Positions 25,479 through 33,793 of a DNA stretch of 64,000 bases are shown one piece after another. The number at the start of each line of letters is the position of its first letter. Positions within the stretch are counted from its first letter, which is position 1. A program made the translations under genes and the position numbers. Source of the DNA: JAJEFO01 sp965214325. GTDB lineage: Bacteria > Pseudomonadota > Alphaproteobacteria > Rhodobacterales > Rhodobacteraceae. Where the stretch lies: positions 558,001-622,000 of the forward strand of contig CBDCBG010000006.1 in NCBI GenBank assembly GCA_965214325.1, read 5' to 3'. The notes under the pieces are model-generated. The model saw only the letters and a list, made by a program, of their open reading frames with translations. It was not told the DNA's origin and did not search any database.

Positions 25479-26853
25479 AATTATATACATGAGTGACCAT
25501 CAGGCCACCCTCGCACTGATTTCACGGGTCGTTGAAGTGGCCAGTGCCAACGCTCCTCGCCGTGCAGATGCGCCAATCCCGGACGCCTCGTCACCTCCCG
25601 AACCGGTGCCACGGGCGCGATCCGGGACGTTCTTTGCCGCATTGATGTCGGCGTGCGCTGCATGCCCGCAGGCCGTGCAGGTGAAGTCGTCCCCAGTTCT
25701 GCGTGAGCGTTTGTCGACCGCTCCGCACTCGTGGCATGTTCTGGAGGTGTCTGGTGACGGAACCTTGATGACGTTCGCCACCTTGTATTCCAGCATCTGG
25801 CAGAGCGCCGTCCAGCCCGTGTCGAGGATGACGCGGTTGAGCCCTGCCTTCTGCGGGACGTTCGCGCCGGGCTCCTCGACCGTGCCCTTCGCGCTCTTCG
25901 TCATTCCCTTGACGTTCAGGCCCTCGACGGCGACGGTCCCGGCCTTCGCCGCCAGGTCCCGGCTCGCATGATGATGCCAGTCGTGGCGGCGGTTCGCGAT
26001 CCTGCGCATGACCCTGGCGTGATGCCTCTTCGCCTTCTCGCGCCGCCGGCTCGCCTTCTTCCGGCGCGCGATCCTGCGCTGCAGGCGCCGGCCCTTCGCG
26101 GCCAGCCGGCCGGGGCCGGGCATCTCGTGCATCCCGCCGTCGCTGTCGGCGACCTGGCCCGCGTTCCGGTCAAGGCCGATCGCGTGCCCGTTGTCGGCGG
26201 GTTCCTCGACCTCGACCTTGAAGCAGACGATGGCGTGCCACTTGCCGCCGCTCCGCTTGAGCACGGCCGAAACCGGCCTGCCGTCGGGATACGGGTTCCC
26301 GCCCTTCCGGCGGATCTTCATCGGCCCGAAGCCGGGGACGTGCAGCGTGCCGTTCCCGACCTTCACGCCGGACACGATGTTGATGCTGTCGAAGAAGTGG
26401 CGTCCCTTGAAGCGGAGGAAGCCGGGCGCGCGGCCCTTCGCGACGCGGCCGAAGAACCCCTTGAAGGCCTCCTGCAGGCGCTTGAGCGTGCCGCGCTGGA
26501 CGGCCGCCGGCATGGACGCCATCTCCGGAAGCTCTCGGCGACATTCCGTCGGCGCCTTGCACTGGTCGAAGTAGGTCAGGCTGCGGCCCGTCTTGCGGTA
26601 GCGGTCGATGCGTTCCTCGAGCGCGGCGTTGCAGGGCTGTCGCTGGCTCTCAAGCGTCGTCTCAAGCCATCGCCAGTTCGCCTTCGTCTGCGGGAGCAGG
26701 CGATGGACAATGTTCCTGTACGTCCTTGCAAGTGCCATGCGGTCGCTCCTGCGTTGAGCGTCTGCGAGAGGGTGCGTGAACTTCCTTTCCTCACATATTT
26801 CCGGAAAGGCGGAAGAACGCAACAAGAACATGATTCACTTATGTATATAATTC
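25479..26853 (-). mobile_element. TnpB-only element with short inverted ends
   Basis: The tnpB gene is enclosed by GAATTATATACATGAGTGA at 25479-25497 and its inverse at 26835-26853 with one mismatch. No tnpA is present. The IS1595 target duplication overlaps the left boundary, so IS1595 inserted at the very edge of this element later. The two sides of the element carry opposite ends of what appears to be one GMC oxidoreductase gene, implying deletion of the middle at or after insertion. Confidence 0.7.
25500..26738 (-). CDS. tnpB: TnpB-family RNA-guided nuclease (IS200/IS605 OrfB)
   Basis: From the ATG at 26738, preceded by AGGAGCG, the protein has 412 residues. RuvC-like residues are D190 (GLDRNAG), E272 (VEGLNVKGM) and D364 (HADINAAKN). 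A zinc ribbon is formed by C335/C338 and C354/C357. The arginine/lysine-rich bridge helix is at about 215-250. All catalytic positions are present. TnpB proteins are guided by an RNA from the 3' end of their gene. Only about 20 bases separate the stop from the element end, so such an RNA would have to overlap the coding region. Confidence 0.9.
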   Translation of the reverse strand: MALARTYRNIVHRLLPQTKANWRWLETTLESQRQPCNAALEERIDRYRKTGRSLTYFDQCKAPTECRRELPEMASMPAAVQRGTLKRLQEAFKGFFGRVAKGRAPGFLRFKGRHFFDSINIVSGVKVGNGTLHVPGFGPMKIRRKGGNPYPDGRPVSAVLKRSGGKWHAIVCFKVEVEEPADNGHAIGLDRNAGQVADSDGGMHEMPGPGRLAAKGRRLQRRIARRKKASRRREKAKRHHARVMRRIANRRHDWHHHASRDLAAKAGTVAVEGLNVKGMTKSAKGTVEEPGANVPQKAGLNRVILDTGWTALCQMLEYKVANVIKVPSPDTSRTCHECGAVDKRSRRTGDDFTCTACGHAAHADINAAKNVPDRARGTGSGGDEASGIGASARRGALALATSTTREISARVA

Positions 26854-27186
26854 CCTTCCCATTCGTCGAAGTCCTCCCGATGCCCACGCACATGCATGAG
26901 TCGATTGATGGCAGAGGACCCTCCCATGCCCCGGCCGCGCCGCCAAGCGAGGCGGTGCCCGTTCATGTGCGGCGCCCGGCCCGGCCGGTTTGCAGCCACA
27001 AGTCGTGACGCGGATTGCCAATGGTCTTGGAAAGGCTGATCGGCACCCGGATCCACAGGTTTCGGTTCCAACTGCCGGCCTCCAGCAGCAGGACCAGGGT
27101 TGAGGAATCGGCGCTCAGCCGTATCTCCAGCACGCTTCCTGCGGTTCCGGTCCCGACTACCTCGCAATCCCAGTCGCCTTGGATCG
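26854..27186 (-). pseudogene. GMC oxidoreductase, N-terminal remnant
   Basis: The minus frame from about 27186 reads DWDCEVVGTGTAGSVLEIRL, SADSSTLVLLLEAG, ISLSKTIGNPRHDLW: the FAD-binding Rossmann start of a GMC oxidoreductase. Near 26965 the frame shifts to MNGHRLAWRRGRGMGGSSAI, NRLMHVRGHREDFDEW, the PROSITE-type GMC block. The expected start codon reads ACG. Sequence ends at the TnpB element boundary. It follows the 187-residue gene on the same strand by 14 bases, so it was the third gene of that operon. Confidence 0.8.
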
Positions 27187-27199
27187 TCCCGCCGGCTCG

Positions 27200-27763
27200 T
27201 CAGATGAAATGCGGCACATCTTTCTGCGTCGGCCCCACGGAATACCGTGGCCTGGGCCGCGTGTCGCCCCAGCGGTCGGCATCCAGCGGCTGCAAATGCA
27301 TCGCAAGACGCAACTCCCGCCCCAAGACCGGATCGACGAGGCTCGCTTCGGTTGCCGCAGCTTCCGCTGCCCGCACCAGCATAAGGCCGCGTGGCAAGGC
27401 GTCATCGGTGCCTCCGGCGCCTGCAATCAGGTCCGAGGGCAGATCCAGATCTGCAAGCGGAGTGCTGTTCAGTGTCACTTCGCCGACATGACCATCAAGA
27501 TTGCTGAGCCGCCAAGCTGCCCGTGCGGCGATGACCAAGCCGTTTGAAATGACTTGCGCAGGCAGGATCAGCGCGCCGCCGCCAAGCGCCATCAGCGCGT
27601 AGGCCGGGCGGGAAGAGGCATCCGCCCCGACCCCTTGCCAGCAGTCATGGGTCAAGAGCGCAAGCGATCGCCTTTGGCCATCCACCAGAAGGCAGTCAAC
27701 GATGACGTCCGGCGTCGTGATCTGGCCTTCGGGGCCCGTTACATGCGGTTTCAACAGGAACAT
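27200..27763 (-). CDS. hypothetical protein (187 aa)
   Basis: The frame starts MFLLKPHVTGPEGQITTPDV at ATG 27763 with AGGAGAGGGC before it. It ends RYSVGPTQKDVPHFI. I do not recognise the family. Sequence is balanced and alpha/beta-looking with alanine-rich segments at 135-150 and no signal peptide or membrane segment. The start overlaps the end of the propeller gene and the stop lies 14 bases before the broken GMC oxidoreductase, so the three form an operon. A small accessory or gamma-type subunit for the oxidoreductase is a possibility only. Confidence 0.6.
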   Translation of the reverse strand: MFLLKPHVTGPEGQITTPDVIVDCLLVDGQRRSLALLTHDCWQGVGADASSRPAYALMALGGGALILPAQVISNGLVIAARAAWRLSNLDGHVGEVTLNSTPLADLDLPSDLIAGAGGTDDALPRGLMLVRAAEAAATEASLVDPVLGRELRLAMHLQPLDADRWGDTRPRPRYSVGPTQKDVPHFI

Positions 27764-27774
27764 CAGCCCTCTCC

Positions 27775-28749
27775 TCAGACCGGCGCCCACGTGATCATGC
27801 GGACCTCGCCTAACTCTCGCTTCATCTTCTGCCAGCTTTGGCCGCCGTCAACGCTCTTGAAAATCTGCCCGAAGATCGTGGCGGCGAAGAGCAGGCCCGT
27901 ATCGGCGGCATTCGTTCCGATTGACCAGATCGTGGAATTTGCTGGGTGTGACATCTCGCATTCCGCCCAGCTCTCGCCAAAGTCGTTCGAGATCAGCAGT
28001 TGCCCCGCCTCCCCCGACGGCTTGTCGCCGACCGACGCGATGACGGTGTCCGAGTTTTCCGCCGGTTGCTTGAGCGAACGAAAGTAATCCCATTTCGCTT
28101 GCGGCACGACGAGCCGCTCCCAGGTCGTGCCGTTATCGTCCGACCGGTGCACCCCGTCTTCGGTGGAACACAGCACGGTTCGGCCGCCGTCTTCACGGTC
28201 ACGGAATACGATGTCATGGGTGTCGTTGTCATGCAGGCCGCGGATGATCATTTCCCAAGTCCGGCCGCGGTCGCTTGACCTGAAAACCCCATCGATCTCC
28301 ACCGTAATCCAGATGGTGTCGACGTCCTTCGGGTCGAAGTGAACAGACGTCACCCTCGAGGTGTTGATGAACCAGCATTCAGTCGAGGCATCGAGGTTCG
28401 AGCGCATCCAGGTCGCACCGTTGTCCTCCGAGATGAATATCTCGGCAGGTCGCGTCCCGCAGACAATGCAGTTCGGGTCAATGGGGGATTGCGCGATCTT
28501 CAGGATGTGAAGTTCTTCCATTGGCGAAGGGACATGGTCGAACCGCTTGGTTTCCTCGCTGAAACGATAGAGCCCCTGATCTGACCCGGCGAGCAATTCG
28601 CCTGGTCGGGCCGAATGCGTGCAAATGGCCCAAGTGCGCGCCTCGTTGTAGAAACCTCCGGTCGGCGTCAGAAGGCGGTTCCAGCTTGCGCCTTCGTCCT
28701 CGCTGAACCAAACATTTTGCATCGTGGCGGCATACGCCTTGTAGGACAT
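27775..28749 (-). CDS. BNR/Asp-box repeat beta-propeller protein (sialidase-like fold)
   Basis: This is a 324-residue protein with six Asp boxes of the S-x-D-x-G-x-[ST]-W type: SEDEGASW, SEDNGATW, SSDRGRTW, SDDNGTTW, SNDFGESW, SVDGGQSW, spaced 40-60 residues apart. That predicts a complete six-bladed propeller. No sialidase Arg triad or FRIP motif is obvious and there is no signal peptide, so a cytoplasmic binding or hydrolase role remains open. ATG 28749 has GGGGGA upstream. It is the first gene of the operon with the 187-residue protein and the GMC oxidoreductase. Confidence 0.75.
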   Translation of the reverse strand: MSYKAYAATMQNVWFSEDEGASWNRLLTPTGGFYNEARTWAICTHSARPGELLAGSDQGLYRFSEETKRFDHVPSPMEELHILKIAQSPIDPNCIVCGTRPAEIFISEDNGATWMRSNLDASTECWFINTSRVTSVHFDPKDVDTIWITVEIDGVFRSSDRGRTWEMIIRGLHDNDTHDIVFRDREDGGRTVLCSTEDGVHRSDDNGTTWERLVVPQAKWDYFRSLKQPAENSDTVIASVGDKPSGEAGQLLISNDFGESWAECEMSHPANSTIWSIGTNAADTGLLFAATIFGQIFKSVDGGQSWQKMKRELGEVRMITWAPV

Positions 28750-28864
28750 TTCCAATCCCCCTCAGACACTCGTGCCCCCTTGCCCACCATGATCCCACTA
28801 GCGTCCGTGTCAACGGATAATTTTGGGGCTTATGGCTATTGTTGAGTCCTCAGTAATGGAGAGT

Positions 28865-28912
28865 TGAGTGATCAAGACATTGTCTTGAAGGAATATCCGG
28901 TTCGATCACTCA
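28865..28912. repeat. nested inverted repeat
   Basis: TGAGTGATC at 28865-28873 pairs with GATCACTCA at 28904-28912 over nine bases. Directly inside it AAGACA and TGTCTT (28874-28886) form a second small palindrome. It could be a regulator site or a degenerate element end. Confidence 0.55.
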
Positions 28913-29071
28913 CCGTTACCATGCCGCCAGACCAGGAAGTGAGCGCAAGCGCCTCGATACGCCCCAGAGGGAGTTCGTGGCCTTTCCCTGCCCCTGCAGG
29001 TGATCGAGAAACGTCCCAAGGAGGCGGAGGCTCTGCTCGAGTTCACCAAGGGTCGGCATGTGTCCGGCCTG

Positions 29072-29330
29072 CTACTGAAAACAAGCAAACGGAAGAACTG
29101 ACACTCTCCTGCGACGCCCGCCGTTTTCGATCTTCCGCGCAAAGTCCTGACGGGGCAAGTCTGCTGCAATCGGCTGGCATTCACACTCATGGTTGACGAA
29201 TTGCCGCAATACCTGGTCATCGACGGTCTCAAAGTCGAAGTCATTCTGGTGCAACCAGGCGAGGAAATGATGGGCTACTCCTGCAAGCTGGCCCGCACAA
29301 TCAGGCGTTGATGGACAGAGGCACTTCAGC
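29072..29330 (-). pseudogene. possible integrase/recombinase N-terminal remnant
   Basis: The minus frame reads GQLAGVAHHFLAWLHQNDFD and FETVDDQVLRQFVNHECECQ. This resembles the SAM-like core-binding region of tyrosine recombinases (FLAWL...DD.VLR.F..H.C). No catalytic domain follows and flanks are degenerate. The assignment rests on this single block. Confidence 0.35.
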
Positions 29331-29694
29331 CTGATGCGTTGGTACTTGGTCGGGAAGCTGCTTGTTGACGCATCGGAGTGCCATGGCTCCGATCTTGATT
29401 TCCGCCGAAAATTTCGCGAAATTCGTGTTCGATGTGAAGAGTTCGTGATCCACTCCACTCCGATTTGCACTTTCTGGCCCATTGTTCCCAGCGGCGAGAA
29501 GGAACGACCCCGGTCACTGGCCGATCCTGCGACCCGGATGTGACGCAATCCCTGCCGAACCCATTCGCGGAGCATGCAGGGCGTTGCAAGCGGTCTATTC
29601 CCCGGACGCCGGACATGAGTGAGATGCCTTGACCAAACATTGTTGCGTCACTACCGCATGGGTTGTCAGAGTTGGCGCACTAGGGGATCAGTCA

Positions 29695-30687
29695 ATGGTG
29701 ACCGCACCATACCCGGCAGGACGCTTCCGGCGTACACGGCGAACGGAAGCCCTTAGACGGCTTGTCCGCGAGAGCACGCTTTCCACCGATGACCTGATCT
29801 GGCCCGTGTTCGTGCGCGACGGCAAGGATGACGAAACGCCGGTACATGCAATGCCAGGGGTCTCGCGATTGACTGTGGACCGATTGGTCATTGCCGCGCG
29901 CGAAGCCGCCAACTTGGGCATCCCGGCAATTTGCCTTTTCCCCTGCATTGACGATTCTCTGAAGACCGAACTGTGTGAAGAGGCATGGAATCCAGACAAT
30001 CTGTCGAACCGCGCCACGCGCACCGTCAAGGAAGCCGTACCGGAGATTGCGGTCATGACCGACGTGGCGCTCGACCCATACAACGTCAATGGTCATGACG
30101 GAATTGTACGTGACGGCGAAATCGTGAACGACGAAAGCGTGGAAGCCCTCGTCCGGATGGCGGTCGCACAAGCCGAGGCCGGAGCGGACGTGCTTGGTCC
30201 GTCCGACATGATGGACGGGCGCATCGGGGCGATGCGGCAGGCACTGGAAGCGGCAGGCCACCAAGGCACGTGCATCCTGAGCTACTCCGCAAAATATGCG
30301 AGCGCCTTCTATGGTCCGTTTCGTGACGCGGTTGGAGCGTCTGGGCTGCTGGTTGGCGACAAGAAGACCTACCAGCTCGAACCCGGCAATTCGGATGAAG
30401 CTCTGCGCCTGATCGAACGCGACCTTTCTGAAGGCGCGGACATGGTGATGGTAAAGCCGGGATTGCCGTATCTCGACATCTGCCGCCGAGCATCGGACGC
30501 ATTCGGTGCGCCTGTCTTCGCCTATCAGGTTTCAGGTGAATATGCCATGATCAAGGCTGCAGCCGAGAACGGTTGGATCGATGGCGACAGGATCATGCTC
30601 GAGAGCCTTGCTGCATTCAAGCGAGCTCGCTGCGCAGGCATTCTGACCTATTTTGCCATGGATGTTGCGCGTTCGCTCGCCTGGTGA
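29695..30687 (+). CDS. hemB: delta-aminolevulinic acid dehydratase (porphobilinogen synthase)
   Basis: HemB condenses two 5-aminolevulinate molecules to porphobilinogen in heme/tetrapyrrole synthesis. From ATG 29695 the length is 330 residues, normal for the family; an upstream in-frame ATG at 29629 adds 22 unrelated residues. Schiff-base lysines are K200 (SYSAKYASAFYGPFRDA) and K254 (MVMVKPGLPYLD). The metal site region reads TDVALDPYNVNGHDG without the three cysteines of zinc-type enzymes, so it is the magnesium type found in many alphaproteobacteria. The gene looks functional. Confidence 0.95.
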   Translation: MVTAPYPAGRFRRTRRTEALRRLVRESTLSTDDLIWPVFVRDGKDDETPVHAMPGVSRLTVDRLVIAAREAANLGIPAICLFPCIDDSLKTELCEEAWNPDNLSNRATRTVKEAVPEIAVMTDVALDPYNVNGHDGIVRDGEIVNDESVEALVRMAVAQAEAGADVLGPSDMMDGRIGAMRQALEAAGHQGTCILSYSAKYASAFYGPFRDAVGASGLLVGDKKTYQLEPGNSDEALRLIERDLSEGADMVMVKPGLPYLDICRRASDAFGAPVFAYQVSGEYAMIKAAAENGWIDGDRIMLESLAAFKRARCAGILTYFAMDVARSLAW

Positions 30688-30883
30688 CCGGCAACGCCGA
30701 CGTGGAAGCGTGGAAGTGCCCGGACGCCGCTTCCTGCGCGAACATCGATGGCCGATTGCGCGTGCCGCAGGGTGATTCCTGTGTCCGGGAAGTTCGGAAC
30801 GGGCGCGCGAATCCCTTGGTTCACACGTATACGGCTTGCAGAATCATCTTGCCCCCATGGGCGGTAATGTCGATAGACGCCTC

Positions 30884-31711
30884 ATGCTGAAGACCCGGGT
30901 AATACCGTGCCTCGACGTGGCTGATGGCCGCGTTGTGAAGGGCGTGAATTTCGTCGATCTCGTCGACGCCGGAGATCCGGTCGAGGCGGCAATCGCCTAC
31001 GATGCAGCCGGGGCCGACGAGCTTTGCTTTCTCGACATACATGCAACGCACGAAAACCGCGGCACGATGCATGCTCTCGCGACGCGGACCGCCGAACACT
31101 GCTTCGTGCCCTTGACGGTAGGTGGCGGGGTTAGAACGGCCGAGGATGTCCGCGCCCTGTTGCTGGCGGGAGCGGACAAGGTCTCCTTCAACTCGGCAGC
31201 AGTGGCAGATCCTGACGTGGTGGCGCGCGCAGCGGCTAGGTTTGGCTCACAGTGTATCGTTGTAGCGATCGACGCGAAGTCAACGGGACCGAACAAATGG
31301 GAGATCTTCACGCATGGAGGGCGACGCCCGACCGGCATCGACGCCGTTGAGTTCGCGCGGACCGTCGAAGCAAAGGGGGCGGGCGAGATCCTGCTCACCT
31401 CCATGGACCGGGATGGGACACGTGCGGGCTTTGACATTCCGTTGACCCGAACGGTCGCGGACTCCGTGTCAATCCCGGTGATCGCGTCCGGTGGCGTAGG
31501 CGCGCTGGACCATCTGGTTGAGGGCGTGACCGAAGGTAGGGCCGGTGCGGTATTGGCCGCGTCGATATTCCACTTCGGAGAGTTCTCAATTGCCGAGGCC
31601 AAGGCGCACATGTCGGTCGCAGGCGTTTCAGTGCGACTAAATCGAGCACCTTTCCCGCCCCGCCCCGCGCGGCAAGGTATTTCAGAGGACCTGGAAGTAC
31701 AGAATGCTTGA
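30884..31711 (+). CDS. hisF: imidazole glycerol phosphate synthase subunit HisF
   Basis: HisF is the cyclase half of the HisHF complex, which makes imidazole-glycerol phosphate and AICAR in histidine synthesis. The barrel begins MLKTRVIPCLDV with catalytic D11, and D130 lies in VVAID. GGGVRT and ASGGVGALDH are the phosphate-binding loops. The length of 275 residues exceeds the usual 253 because of about 20 extra C-terminal residues (NRAPFPPRPARQGISEDLEV). The start is set at MLKTR by homology; no strong ribosome site is seen. Confidence 0.94.
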   Translation: MLKTRVIPCLDVADGRVVKGVNFVDLVDAGDPVEAAIAYDAAGADELCFLDIHATHENRGTMHALATRTAEHCFVPLTVGGGVRTAEDVRALLLAGADKVSFNSAAVADPDVVARAAARFGSQCIVVAIDAKSTGPNKWEIFTHGGRRPTGIDAVEFARTVEAKGAGEILLTSMDRDGTRAGFDIPLTRTVADSVSIPVIASGGVGALDHLVEGVTEGRAGAVLAASIFHFGEFSIAEAKAHMSVAGVSVRLNRAPFPPRPARQGISEDLEVQNA

Positions 31712-32019
31712 CTGGAACCGGACAGCGGCAGAGCAGGGAGCGGCCCGCCGACCGCCTCATCGGTTGTGGTTCTCGCCCCTGGAATTGACGTCCCCGGCAA
31801 TCGCCGGTTCAGGAAGGTACGCCGTGTCCTCCGCAAGTTCGCGCGTTACAGGCGGGCCCTCGCAAGAAGCGCCCACGCACGGCGCCGGTGCGTGCGTGTT
31901 CCACCGAAGAACGAAATGCTGTACCAACGCCAATCCGCCACGCTCGCTTCGTGGCGCCAACAATGGGAGCGCGATATCGGTCGCGGCTGCAATGCCGGGG
32001 CCTCCAGCGCGAAAGCCAA
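31712..32019. other. hisF-hisE spacer
   Basis: No gene is supported in these 308 bases. A frame beginning with an ATG at 31704 that overlaps the hisF stop stays open for 107 codons to 32027. Its composition is low-complexity and matches nothing I know. hisE may be transcribed from hisF or from a promoter here. Confidence 0.5.
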
Positions 32020-32337
32020 ATGACTGACATTCTTGACCGTCTCGCCCGGACCATCGCTGAAAGGAAGGCGGCTGACCCGAAGACCTCCTGGTCTGCGCAA
32101 CTTCTTGCAGCCGGTCCAGAGATGGCTGCCAAGAAATTCGGGGAAGAAGCCGTCGAAGCCGTCATTGAAGCGGTTCAGGGTAACCGCGACAGGCTTGCTG
32201 CGGAAGCGGCAGACGTTCTCTATCACTTGCTTGTGATGCTGGCAGCGCGCGACATCGAACTTGACGAGGTGTTGAAGGTCTTGGAAGAGCGCGAAGGCAT
32301 CTCGGGAGTTGACGAAAAGGTGGCGCGCAAGCGTTAG
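32020..32337 (+). CDS. hisE: phosphoribosyl-ATP pyrophosphatase
   Basis: HisE hydrolyses phosphoribosyl-ATP to phosphoribosyl-AMP in the second step of histidine synthesis. The protein has 105 residues from MTDILDRLARTI. The MazG-like metal-binding helix reads AAKKFGEEAVEAVIEA (EExxE) and is followed by EAADVLYHLLVML, the second acidic helix. The ATG at 32020 matches the family start. It follows hisF on the same strand, as in many alphaproteobacteria. Confidence 0.93.
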   Translation: MTDILDRLARTIAERKAADPKTSWSAQLLAAGPEMAAKKFGEEAVEAVIEAVQGNRDRLAAEAADVLYHLLVMLAARDIELDEVLKVLEEREGISGVDEKVARKR

Positions 32338-32548
32338 GCCATCAAGGCCCCTCGCAACTTGCGCCAAACCATAGCCCAGCGACAAACCCGCATCATGCTC
32401 GAACTACGATGTGCTGAACGAGACTGGAATCCGTCCATGTCCTGGTGGCAATCAAATGCAGGCGGCTCAATCCGAACATGCGTGTCACGTGAGTCCACGG
32501 AACCAAGACACGCTATCTTCCCCCACTTCCAGTCCGAAGTGCAACGCC

Positions 32549-32771
32549 GGCCATTTCCGTAGCGAGGGCGTAGCCCGAGCGGAGGAAATGGCCCGGCGGC
32601 GGGATTTTTCTGCCCCAGGCACCGGAAATCCGGGCCGGATGCGGCTGAAGTCCCTCGGGTACGGAGCGTAGTCAGGCTCTCTCGACAGTGCAAGCCCCGC
32701 GCAGTGACGTGATCGGCCCGCCGGGCGAAGCGAGGGCGGAGCCCGAACGAGGCCGGCGGGCCGATCACGTC
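32549..32771. repeat. paired long hairpins in the IS30 3' region
   Basis: Between the left end and the transposase stop lie two strong inverted repeats. One has 10-base arms GGCCATTTCC/GGAAATGGCC at 32549-32558 and 32584-32593. The other has perfect 19-base arms at 32706-32724 and 32753-32771 (GACGTGATCGGCCCGCCGG and its complement). A further CCCGGACCG/CGGTCCGGG pair is close to the transposase stop. The same set occurs in copy B at 38691-38913. They could block transcription entering from outside or act in end recognition. Confidence 0.8.
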
Positions 32772-32821
32772 GCTTTCCTCCCCGGACCGGTCCCCTGAAG
32801 GACGGTCCGGGACGGTTTCCG

Positions 32822-33793
32822 TCATGGAGGCCGCGCCTTCCGGAACGCCTCCTCCGGCGTCAGGCAGCCCAGCGCCTTCCTCGGACGCGCGTTCAGCCGG
32901 TCCTGAACCGCCTTCACCTGTGCGTCGGTGACCTGGCGGAAGTCCGTCCATTTCGGAAAATACTGACGCACGAGACCGTTCGTGTGCTCGTTCAGGCCGC
33001 GCTCCCAGGAATGGTACGGCGTGGCGAAAAAGAACCCCGCGCCGAGCGCCTGAGCCACCTGGGCGTGACCCGCGAACTCCTTCCCGTTGTCCGCCGTGAT
33101 CGTGTGGACCAGCGCGTGCAGCGGCAGCAGCATTCCGAGCATCGCGTTGCCGACCGCGTCCGCCGTCTTCCGGCCGACCAACGCCAGAAGCGTGTATTTC
33201 GACGCTCGGTCCACCAGCGACACCAGCGCGCCGCCGTGGCCCTTCCCGATGATCGTGTCCGCCTCCCAGTCGCCGACCCGCCCCTTCGCCTCCGCCACCG
33301 CCACCGCCGGACGCTCGGAGATGTCCACGCGGCCCGGGATGTGCCCGCGCCCCGCATGACGGCTGCCCTTCCAGTTCGGCCTCTTTCCCCGGCGGCGGAG
33401 GAGCAGGTAGAGCTGGCCACCAGCCTTCCGATCGGCGCGGACGTGCCGGCAGGTCCACTGCCGGCCCGCCATCGGGACGCCCTCCTTCCTGAGACGGCCG
33501 GCGATCTGCTCGGGGCTCCAGCCGTCGGCCAGCCTGTCCTCCACCAGCCGCCACCGCTCCGGCGTCATCTTCCTGGCAACCGACGAGGCCGCGCTGCGCC
33601 GTGCCGAAGCCTTCCCCTGCGCCTGCCTGTGCCGATAGCCGCGGCCGCCGCCGTTCCGGCGCACCTCGCGCCAGACCGTCGTCCGGTCCCGGCCCAGCTG
33701 CCGCGCGATGGCTGGTTCCGAAAGCCCGCCTTTCCTCAGCGCGCAAATCTGGCACCGTTCTTCCCGGGTCAGGTGGCGGTAGCCCTTTGGCAT
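32822..33793 (-). CDS. IS30-family transposase (copy A)
   Basis: This is a 323-residue protein. N-terminal helix-turn-helix MPKGYRHLTREERCQICALR, GLSEPAIARQLGRDRTTVWREV is the IS30 DNA-binding domain. The DDE core has Asp in GDWEADTIIG, Asp in TADNGKEFAGH and Glu in LNEHTNGLVRQYFPK. It differs from copy B by a two-residue insertion (AVAVAEAKGRVG) and few substitutions. Frame intact. Confidence 0.94.
   Translation of the reverse strand: MPKGYRHLTREERCQICALRKGGLSEPAIARQLGRDRTTVWREVRRNGGGRGYRHRQAQGKASARRSAASSVARKMTPERWRLVEDRLADGWSPEQIAGRLRKEGVPMAGRQWTCRHVRADRKAGGQLYLLLRRRGKRPNWKGSRHAGRGHIPGRVDISERPAVAVAEAKGRVGDWEADTIIGKGHGGALVSLVDRASKYTLLALVGRKTADAVGNAMLGMLLPLHALVHTITADNGKEFAGHAQVAQALGAGFFFATPYHSWERGLNEHTNGLVRQYFPKWTDFRQVTDAQVKAVQDRLNARPRKALGCLTPEEAFRKARPP

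Larger units (their letters stand above)
28750..29694. other. decayed intergenic region upstream of hemB
   Basis: These 945 bases contain no intact gene. A plus-strand open stretch at about 28940-29102 (LPLQVIEKRPKEAEALLEFT, KGRHVSGLL) looks like the tail of an unknown protein. On the minus strand 29072-29330 resembles a recombinase N-terminus, listed separately. An inverted repeat is at 28865-28912. The hemB promoter should lie in the last 150 bases but no clear boxes were found. Confidence 0.5.

Noticed and set aside
29629..29694. Upstream ATG for hemB
   Set aside because: The extra 22 residues do not match the family start; ATG 29695 gives the standard 330-residue length.
31704..32027. 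ORF overlapping the hisF stop
   Set aside because: Starts with ATG inside the hisF stop context but has no ribosome site, no family blocks and irregular composition.
32549..32771. Repeats in IS30 as a CRISPR array
   Set aside because: These are inverted repeats, not regularly spaced direct repeats, and no cas genes are near.
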